Shown here piece by piece: positions 1-3,346 of a stretch of 7,021 nucleotides of DNA (positions are counted from its first letter, which is position 1; each line of letters begins with the position of its first letter). Position numbers and translations under genes: made by a program. The notes below the pieces were generated by a model. That model was not told the origin of the DNA. It was given only the letters and a program-made list of their open reading frames with translations, and ran no database searches. The stretch comes from Clostridia bacterium (GTDB lineage Bacteria; Bacillota; DULZ01). The stretch spans positions 1 to 7,021 of the forward strand of contig JAAYOX010000343.1 in the NCBI GenBank assembly GCA_012520135.1, given 5' to 3'.

Positions 1-86
1 AAAATAACTATCCACTTAGCAGGCCCCTGTTGAGGTTCCGGAACAGGCAGGACAGGCTCCTGCAGGGGCAATGATGAATAAGGCAT
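1..86 (-). CDS. Hypothetical protein, N-terminal fragment cut by the left edge
   Basis: An open minus-strand frame starts at ATG 86-84 and stays open to the left edge (28 codons seen). A strong ribosome binding site, GGAGGAG, lies at 102-96, nine bases before the ATG, and decides this start. The peptide begins MPYSSLPLQEPVLPVPEPQQ, a proline/glutamine-rich stretch, then GPAKWIVI, which could be the start of a membrane helix. That would suit a membrane protein with a short cytoplasmic proline-rich head, but this is inference from eight residues. It is divergent from the DUF503 gene across about 150 bp. I do not recognise the family. A shorter competing frame in the same strand (108-16) cannot be excluded. 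Confidence 0.4.
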   Translation of the reverse strand, partial: MPYSSLPLQEPVLPVPEPQQGPAKWIVI

Positions 87-194
87 GAATGATTTCTCCT
101 CCGAACATATTTGCTATCCTTTCTAGTTCTGCGTTTTCTTTGCCGGTCCTGCTTAAATCGGAGGCCATTTTCTGGTGATCCGGTTAATAGTAAG

Positions 195-203
195 TGCTAT
201 AAT
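195..203 (+). promoter_or_regulatory. Extended -10 promoter element for the DUF503-trmL operon
   Basis: TGCTATAAT is a perfect TATAAT (198-203) preceded by the TG of an extended -10. No good -35 is present; the best candidate, TGGTGA at 173-178, matches three of six bases at a 19-bp spacer. Extended -10 promoters tolerate a poor -35. The start codon follows 33 bp later, after a GAGGAGGT site. Confidence 0.6.
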
Positions 204-221
204 ACTCCTGTTGAGATGGAT

Positions 222-229
222 GAGGAGGT
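222..229 (+). promoter_or_regulatory. Ribosome binding site that fixes the TTG start of the DUF503 gene
   Basis: GAGGAGGT lies seven bases before TTG 237. An in-frame TGA at 234-236 directly precedes that TTG, so no earlier start is possible in this frame. The other nearby TTG (233) is in a frame that does not encode the family. Confidence 0.8.
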
Positions 230-236
230 TATTTGA

Positions 237-518
237 TTGTTAGCGGGCCTTTGTTCCATTGAACTGCACTTAGAAGGAGTTACTTCCCTTAAAGAGAAAA
301 GGAGGATCATTAAAAGTCTTATTCAACGAATACATAACCGCTTTAATGTTTCTGTTGCTGAAGTAGAATATCAGGACTACTGGCAAAGGGCAAAGCTTGG
401 CGTAGCCTGTGTCAGTAATGAAAGCAAGCATATCTGTCATGTATTGCAGCAAGTAGTTAATTTTATTAACCGGTGTCCTGAGGTTGATCTGGCAGATTAT
501 TCGATTGAAATCTTATAA
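237..518 (+). CDS. DUF503 family protein (YlxP-like)
   Basis: This 93-residue protein has the full hallmarks of DUF503: an N-terminal strand (MLAGLCSIELHL), the SLKEKRRIIKSLIQRI helix near residues 17-30, RFNVSVAEVEYQDYWQRAKLG near 35-55, and the closing DYSIEIL. Family members are small, about 90-100 residues, so this one is full length. The biochemical role is not established; in Bacillus the relative YlxP is encoded among translation genes (infB-rbfA region), which suggests a link to ribosome or RNA work. Here it lies 36 bp upstream of trmL, a tRNA methyltransferase gene, in an apparent two-gene operon, which fits that link. Start is TTG, supported by the ribosome binding site and by N-terminal alignment to the usual M-x-x-G-x-C pattern. 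Confidence 0.9.
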   Translation: MLAGLCSIELHLEGVTSLKEKRRIIKSLIQRIHNRFNVSVAEVEYQDYWQRAKLGVACVSNESKHICHVLQQVVNFINRCPEVDLADYSIEIL

Positions 519-554
519 CCATAGGAAGAGTTTGGGTAGGGAGGATCTGTTTCA

Positions 555-1013
555 ATGCACATTGTATTGGTGGAGCCTGAGATCCCGCAAAATACCGGCA
601 ACATTGTCAGAACCTGCGCTGTGACCGCCAGTGTTTTGCATTTGGTGAAACCTCTGGGTTTTTCCGTAGAGGACAAGTATTTGAAAAGAGCGGGACTGGA
701 TTACTGGCACTTGGTGGAAATACATTATCACGATAGCTTTCAGGCATTAAGGCAACAGTATCCTGACAGGCAGTTTTACTTTGTTTCCAAGAAAGGACCC
801 CATCGTTATACGGATGTTCAATTTCAGGCTGATGATTTTCTGGTATTCGGCAAAGAAACAGCCGGGTTACCTATGCCCTTGTTGGAAGAAAACTGGGAAT
901 CCTGTATCCGCATTCCCATGATTCCTGAGGCAAGGTCCCTGAATCTATCTAATTCCGTAGCCATCGTGCTGTTTGAAGCCTTAAGACAGCAGGGTTTCCC
1001 GTTATTAACTTGA
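555..1013 (+). CDS. trmL: tRNA (cytidine/uridine-34 2'-O)-methyltransferase TrmL
   Basis: A SPOUT-class methyltransferase that uses S-adenosylmethionine to methylate the ribose of the wobble base (C34 or cmnm5U34) of tRNA-Leu isoacceptors. At 152 residues it is full length for TrmL, which is the SPOUT core with no added RNA-binding domain. The three knot motifs are visible: PQNTGNIVRT at 11-20, LVFGKETAGLP at 96-106 and IPEARSLNLSNSVAIVLFEA at 123-142. The last two form the cofactor-binding trefoil knot. ATG 555 is preceded by AGGGAGG at 538-544, ten bases away. It is the second gene of the operon with DUF503, 36 bp downstream of it, and is followed by a strong terminator within ten bases of its stop. 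The function call rests on close motif agreement; cofactor and tRNA specificity are family knowledge. Confidence 0.95.
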   Translation: MHIVLVEPEIPQNTGNIVRTCAVTASVLHLVKPLGFSVEDKYLKRAGLDYWHLVEIHYHDSFQALRQQYPDRQFYFVSKKGPHRYTDVQFQADDFLVFGKETAGLPMPLLEENWESCIRIPMIPEARSLNLSNSVAIVLFEALRQQGFPLLT

Positions 1014-1021
1014 ACAAAAGA

Positions 1022-1059
1022 AAAGCCCCATTTCTCCGTTTTTGGAGAAATGGGGCTTT
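1022..1059. terminator. Two-way hairpin terminator between trmL and tRNA-Pro
   Basis: A perfect 16-bp stem (1022-1037 with 1044-1059) closes a six-base loop, GTTTTT. The stem has a GC core (GCCCC/GGGGC) and begins in AAA and ends in TTT, so each strand reads a GC-rich hairpin ending in Us. On the minus strand the tract continues as TCTTTTGTT. It ends trmL on the plus strand and lies just beyond the 3' end of the minus-strand tRNA gene. Confidence 0.9.
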
Positions 1060-1072
1060 CACTTATTAGCCG

Positions 1073-1149
1073 TGGTCGGGATGACAGGATTTGAACCTGC
1101 GGCCTCTTGGTCCCGAACCAAGCGCGCTACCAAGCTGCGCTACATCCCG
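1073..1149 (-). tRNA. tRNA-Pro, anticodon CGG, with encoded CCA
   Basis: Read on the minus strand, the 77 bases fold into a complete cloverleaf: acceptor CGGGATG/CATCCCG, D stem GCGC/GCGC, anticodon stem CTTGG/CCAAG with loop TTCGGGA, five-base variable region AGGCC, T stem GCAGG/CCTGT (one G-T pair) with loop TTCAAAT, discriminator A and encoded CCA at 1075-1073. The anticodon CGG (1115-1113) reads CCG proline codons; G follows it at position 37, as is usual in tRNA-Pro. It stands alone, with its own promoter upstream and the 1022-1059 hairpin downstream. Confidence 0.97.
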
Positions 1150-1164
1150 GCAAGTTACTATTTC

Positions 1165-1193
1165 ATTATATTAATTTGTAGGATTAAAGTCAA
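1165..1193 (-). promoter_or_regulatory. Sigma-A promoter of tRNA-Pro
   Basis: On the minus strand TTGACT (1193-1188) and TATAAT (1170-1165) are separated by exactly 17 bases. That is one mismatch from the vegetative consensus, as expected for a stable RNA gene. Transcription would start near 1158, about nine bases before the mature tRNA. Confidence 0.9.
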
Positions 1194-1210
1194 CTCAAAA
1201 GTGGCCTTAT

Positions 1211-1247
1211 AAAAAACAGCCATGGAATCTATGAATTCATGGCTGTT
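1211..1247 (-). terminator. Terminator of the dps gene
   Basis: The arms AACAGCCATG (1215-1224) and CATGGCTGTT (1238-1247) form a 10-bp stem around a 13-base loop. Read on the minus strand the stem is followed by a run of six Ts (1216-1211). It lies 25 bases past the dps stop and just before the tRNA-Pro promoter, so it insulates the tRNA from dps transcription. Confidence 0.85.
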
Positions 1248-1272
1248 GCCGGAGGAGGAACTATTACAGTTA

Positions 1273-2019
1273 CTACTGTAGTTTGGTGTTAGGAGGCATG
1301 GGACGGTCACCCATTCTATCCCATTGATTATCCAGCAGATGACTCATCCCTCGTACTAAAGTATCATCTTCCAATACACTATAGAGATGGTAGCCTAAAT
1401 CTTCCCTATCCAGAAGGACCTCTTCCAGCACTTGAACAGTCCCATAATCTCCTAGCTCATGGGCACGCTTAATTTGCTTTCGCAGCATATCTTGGATTAT
1501 TAATTCATGCTCCAGGTCGTTGCGAAGGAAGTCGCGCATGGTGTAGCGTCCTTCTACTTCATGCTTTATATATGAAAGCTCGTGCTGGGTAACCGGATGA
1601 GCGGTAGGGACCATGCCAAGGCGGGCCACTCTTTCCCCAATCATGTCAATATGCTTTTGGGTTTTGTCAATATGCTCGTCCAGCAAGTGGTGTAAACTGA
1701 TAAAAGATTCTGCACCCTCTGTGAGCCAGTGGTGCTTAGTATACTGGTGTAGGGCAACATTTAAAGCACATAGATGATCATCTAACATTAATGCCATTTC
1801 GTGGCGGACTTCTTTAGGCAAGCCAATTCCTGCTCCAATCTCTTTAGTAGTTCTGGGCGGCTGCCTCAAAATCATGGAATGATCACTTGTATGGCCGGGG
1901 AGCTTTGGATCAAAACCTGAAGTGGTTAGGTTAAATTCGCCGTTAAAATTTTGCATATTGGTCATAACCCCGGTTATCTCTTGAGGCGGTTGGTTTACAG
2001 GTTGTATGTTGTTTATCAA
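1273..2019 (-). CDS. dps: Dps family ferritin (DNA protection during starvation), N-terminally extended
   Basis: Dps proteins form 12-subunit cages that oxidise Fe(II), using hydrogen peroxide by preference, store the iron and shield DNA. The ferritin-like core spans about residues 70-222. Residues matching the inter-subunit ferroxidase site are present: H97 (in KHHW), H110, D114, D125 and E129 (DMIGER). The later part (NDLEHELI, LGDYGTVQVLEE, LEDDTLV) resembles the cyanobacterial/haloarchaeal DpsA branch. At 248 residues it is longer than the usual 150-190, owing to a Pro/Asn/Gln-rich N-terminal extension of about 70 residues and a short C-terminal tail. The interval from H97 to H110 seems one residue longer than in relatives I remember. 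TTG 2019 is chosen because AAGGAGGA lies eight bases upstream; a longer open frame to 2214 lacks such a site. I found no convincing promoter or PerR box. It is monocistronic with its own terminator. Confidence 0.88.
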   Translation of the reverse strand: MINNIQPVNQPPQEITGVMTNMQNFNGEFNLTTSGFDPKLPGHTSDHSMILRQPPRTTKEIGAGIGLPKEVRHEMALMLDDHLCALNVALHQYTKHHWLTEGAESFISLHHLLDEHIDKTQKHIDMIGERVARLGMVPTAHPVTQHELSYIKHEVEGRYTMRDFLRNDLEHELIIQDMLRKQIKRAHELGDYGTVQVLEEVLLDREDLGYHLYSVLEDDTLVRGMSHLLDNQWDRMGDRPMPPNTKLQ

Positions 2020-2026
2020 TTGAATT

Positions 2027-2034
2027 TCCTCCTT
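2027..2034 (-). promoter_or_regulatory. Ribosome binding site that sets the TTG start of dps
   Basis: AAGGAGGA on the minus strand is almost a perfect anti-16S match. It lies eight bases before TTG 2019-2017. It rules against starting at the upstream in-frame codons, and against the internal ATG at residue 19. Confidence 0.85.
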
Positions 2035-2151
2035 CAAAAGTAAGAGATTAGTCTTATTATTTTCAACCCACCAATAGATATACATTGGGATTAATGGAAC
2101 GGGACTAACTAGGTCATAATAATCCTGATAGAGCTGGGAGGTGAAGTGAAA

Positions 2152-2337
2152 ATGGCAGATGATACGGGTAAAAGCAAAGGGCGGGTCCACGACGACGAAG
2201 GTGAAAAGCAGCATAAAGAGGGAAAAATCGGCTCCTGGTACATGTCCACGGTGAAAGGACAGCCTTCCCTTAAAGATACAGTGGAAGTGACTTCTAAAAC
2301 CGACCGGGAATTACGGCCCAGAGAATTGAAAGAATAA
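2152..2337 (+). CDS. Small, highly charged hypothetical protein
   Basis: A 61-residue protein I do not recognise. It begins MADDTGKSKGRVHDDEGEKQ, is dominated by K, E, D and R, and has no signal peptide, membrane segment or cysteine. The only aromatic residues are in a short GSWYM segment near residue 30, and it ends RELRPRELKE. It is probably soluble and largely disordered. ATG 2152 is chosen because GGGAGGTG (2136-2142) lies nine bases upstream; the in-frame GTG at 2146 would be only three bases from that site. A weak -10 candidate, CATAAT, lies at 2115-2120. The gene is divergent from dps across 132 bp and is followed directly by a hairpin terminator, which supports its being real. A stress or spore role is only a guess from the neighbours. 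Confidence 0.7.
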   Translation: MADDTGKSKGRVHDDEGEKQHKEGKIGSWYMSTVKGQPSLKDTVEVTSKTDRELRPRELKE

Positions 2338-2366
2338 AGAAAAACCGGTTTGCCGCCGGTTTTTCT
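2338..2366. terminator. Two-way terminator between the small protein gene and ytrI
   Basis: AGAAAAACCGG (2338-2348) and CCGGTTTTTCT (2356-2366) form a perfect 11-bp stem around a seven-base loop. Five Ts lie in the second arm on either strand, so it can act both ways. It starts on the base after the plus-strand stop TAA (2335-2337) and touches the last base of the ytrI stop TGA (2368-2366): two convergent genes share one compact signal. Confidence 0.85.
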
Positions 2367-2866
2367 CAATAGCCGGCCGGTATTGATCGGGCTGATACCG
2401 TGAGATGAATCTTATCTGTTAGGACTAATAGTTTTACTTGAATTTTAAAAGTATAGCCCTCCGCTTCCAGGAGGCGATTTTCTACAATCCAGGGAATTAG
2501 GGTAGGATCCAGGTCATCTATCTTTTTGCCCATCAGGTTATTAAGAAGTTCTTTGATTTGCTTTTCCAGGCTAAGACGTACGGTATCTTCCTCCAATTTG
2601 ATGGGCTTGGGTTCAATAAATTCTACCTTGACCACCACTGAAGTAAGAACAGGTTCTTGATGCCGGGATAGGCTGGTTCGCACCTGCTGCAACTCAGTTT
2701 CCAGACCGGCAATCTTTTCAGCTTGTTCCTGCCTGATGATTATTAACCGGTCAATTTGATTGCCCATTCTGACAGTAGTAAAGGCTGCCCCGACTAAAAA
2801 TCCCAGGAAGATCAAGGCAAGTTTTTGCAGGAGGGACTTGGGGACCAGGATGGGGATAAAAAACAT
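2366..2866 (-). CDS. ytrI: Sporulation membrane protein YtrI
   Basis: A 166-residue protein that fits YtrI, a sporulation protein made in the mother cell in Bacillus under sigma-E. The layout is a short N-terminus, one hydrophobic membrane helix at about 12-32 (LLQKLALIFLGFLVGAAF), a likely coiled coil at about 36-65 (Q/E/L-rich), and a soluble domain at about 75-163 with charged and beta-prone stretches (VVVKVEFIEPKPIKL; FKIQVKLLVLTDKIHLTV). This predicts an anchored protein with a large outer domain. ATG 2866 shares one base with the ytrH stop (TAATG) and has AGGTGG just upstream; a longer open frame to 2920 would overlap ytrH without reason. Identification leans on the ytrH neighbour and on dnaE nearby, as in Bacillus, since the sequence itself is weakly conserved. 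Confidence 0.82.
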   Translation of the reverse strand: MFFIPILVPKSLLQKLALIFLGFLVGAAFTTVRMGNQIDRLIIIRQEQAEKIAGLETELQQVRTSLSRHQEPVLTSVVVKVEFIEPKPIKLEEDTVRLSLEKQIKELLNNLMGKKIDDLDPTLIPWIVENRLLEAEGYTFKIQVKLLVLTDKIHLTVSARSIPAGY

Positions 2867-3186
2867 TACCGGCCACCTGCCAACCCGTTTACCAACCAAA
2901 AACCGGTATGGGCACCCCAAAAGGCACTTAGGATAAAAATTAATTGTTTCGCCACAGTGCCCAATTGTCCTTTGAGAATTCCGATCTCCAAGACTTCAAT
3001 CGTGGTAAAAGTTCCCCCAATAGCAGCTACGATAGCCCAGATCTTTAAATCGGCGGCCAGGACCGCCATAGTCTTTAGGGGCGGTTGATTGGTAAGGACA
3101 GCCGCCAAAGCTCCGATTAGGGCGCCTCCCAGTTCCACACCCATGGCAGTAAAAAAGATTAAGCAGGTTTTTTGCCAAAATCCCAT
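2866..3186 (-). CDS. ytrH: Sporulation membrane protein YtrH
   Basis: A 106-residue, very hydrophobic protein matching YtrH (Spore_YtrH family), required together with YtrI for efficient sporulation in Bacillus. Three membrane segments are visible, at about residues 8-32 (FFTAMGVELGGALIGALAAV), 42-62 and 78-101 (LIFILSAFWGAHTGFWLVNG). The short linker between the first two reads TNQPPLK, and FTTIEVLEIG follows the second. ATG 3186 is chosen, with GGTGA four bases upstream (3195-3191); the spacing is short, and the in-frame TTG at 3201 is an alternative that adds five residues. It is the first gene of the ytrH-ytrI pair, translationally coupled by TAATG, and is transcribed away from dnaE. Confidence 0.88.
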   Translation of the reverse strand: MGFWQKTCLIFFTAMGVELGGALIGALAAVLTNQPPLKTMAVLAADLKIWAIVAAIGGTFTTIEVLEIGILKGQLGTVAKQLIFILSAFWGAHTGFWLVNGLAGGR

Positions 3187-3216
3187 CAACTCACCGCCCA
3201 ATCGTTGTCATATCAA

Positions 3217-3246
3217 TACTTATGCTAGGTGACATCGGGAGTATTA
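3217..3246 (-). promoter_or_regulatory. Possible sigma-E-type promoter for ytrH-ytrI
   Basis: On the minus strand TAATACT (3246-3240) and CATAAGTA (3224-3217) are 15 bases apart, starting 30 bp before ytrH. They partly resemble the sigma-E elements (roughly TCATATT and CATACAAT, 13-15 apart): five of seven bases at -35, and the CATA half at -10. Sigma-E control of these genes is known in Bacillus; the assignment here is weak. Confidence 0.3.
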
Positions 3247-3273
3247 CAACAGTTAATGACAGGTTGCCTAGCA
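3223..3273. repeat. Spaced inverted repeat between ytrH and dnaE
   Basis: TGCTAGG (3223-3229) and CCTAGCA (3267-3273) are perfect 7-bp inverted arms 37 bases apart. The left arm borders the possible ytrH -10. Such spacing could hold two bound protein dimers, but 7-bp arms can also arise by chance. Confidence 0.35.
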
Positions 3274-3289
3274 GGGTTACCTTAACCCT
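3273..3289. repeat. 17-bp dyad upstream of dnaE
   Basis: AGGGTTA-CCT-TAACCCT is a perfect 7-bp inverted repeat with a 3-bp centre, about 58 bp before the dnaE start. It has no T-run, so it is unlikely to be a terminator; its size fits an operator. A poor promoter (ATGACA 3256-3261, TACCTT 3278-3283, 16-bp gap) would overlap it. Confidence 0.45.
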
Positions 3290-3346
3290 TTGTCGAAATC
3301 CTGGACTGTTACCAATTGGAATACATACGGGCGGGGAATGATTGGG

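Noticed and set aside
35..69. Palindromes GTTCCGGAAC and CCTGCAGG near the left edge
   Set aside because: They are short and lie within the probable coding frame of the edge gene, where proline and glutamine codons readily create them.
3..74. Plus-strand open frame ending TGA 72-74, as the tail of an upstream gene
   Set aside because: Only 23 codons are visible, with arginine/leucine-heavy composition and no recognisable C-terminus; the minus strand has the better start signal.
104..236. Riboswitch or T-box leader before the DUF503 gene
   Set aside because: No T-box motif, terminator hairpin or conserved aptamer elements are visible, and the transcript would start only about 27 bases before the start codon.
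1221..1292. Plus-strand peptide MAVAGGGTITVTTVVWC from ATG 1239 in the dps terminator region
   Set aside because: There is no ribosome binding site; it is antisense to the dps tail and arises from the hairpin sequence.
2020..2151. PerR or Fur box upstream of dps
   Set aside because: Expected for dps, but no 7-1-7 AT-rich dyad close to TTATAATTATTATAA is present; TAAGA-N6-TCTTA is too short to name.
2020..2214. Upstream extension of the dps frame to ATG 2214 (313 residues)
   Set aside because: It runs through the divergent region and overlaps the start of the 61-residue gene. The strong ribosome binding site at 2034-2027 points to TTG 2019, and the extra residues resemble no Dps tail.
2109..2369. 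Minus-strand frame across the 61-residue gene
   Set aside because: It is antisense to a gene with a better ribosome binding site and crosses the terminator; its residue make-up looks random.
2825..3088. Plus-strand frame over the ytrI/ytrH junction
   Set aside because: It is antisense to two genes with coherent membrane-protein features and typical translational coupling.
3290..3346. TTG 3290 as the dnaE start
   Set aside because: It adds 19 residues foreign to the family and lacks a ribosome binding site; ATG 3347 has GGGGA at a good distance and gives the usual N-terminus.
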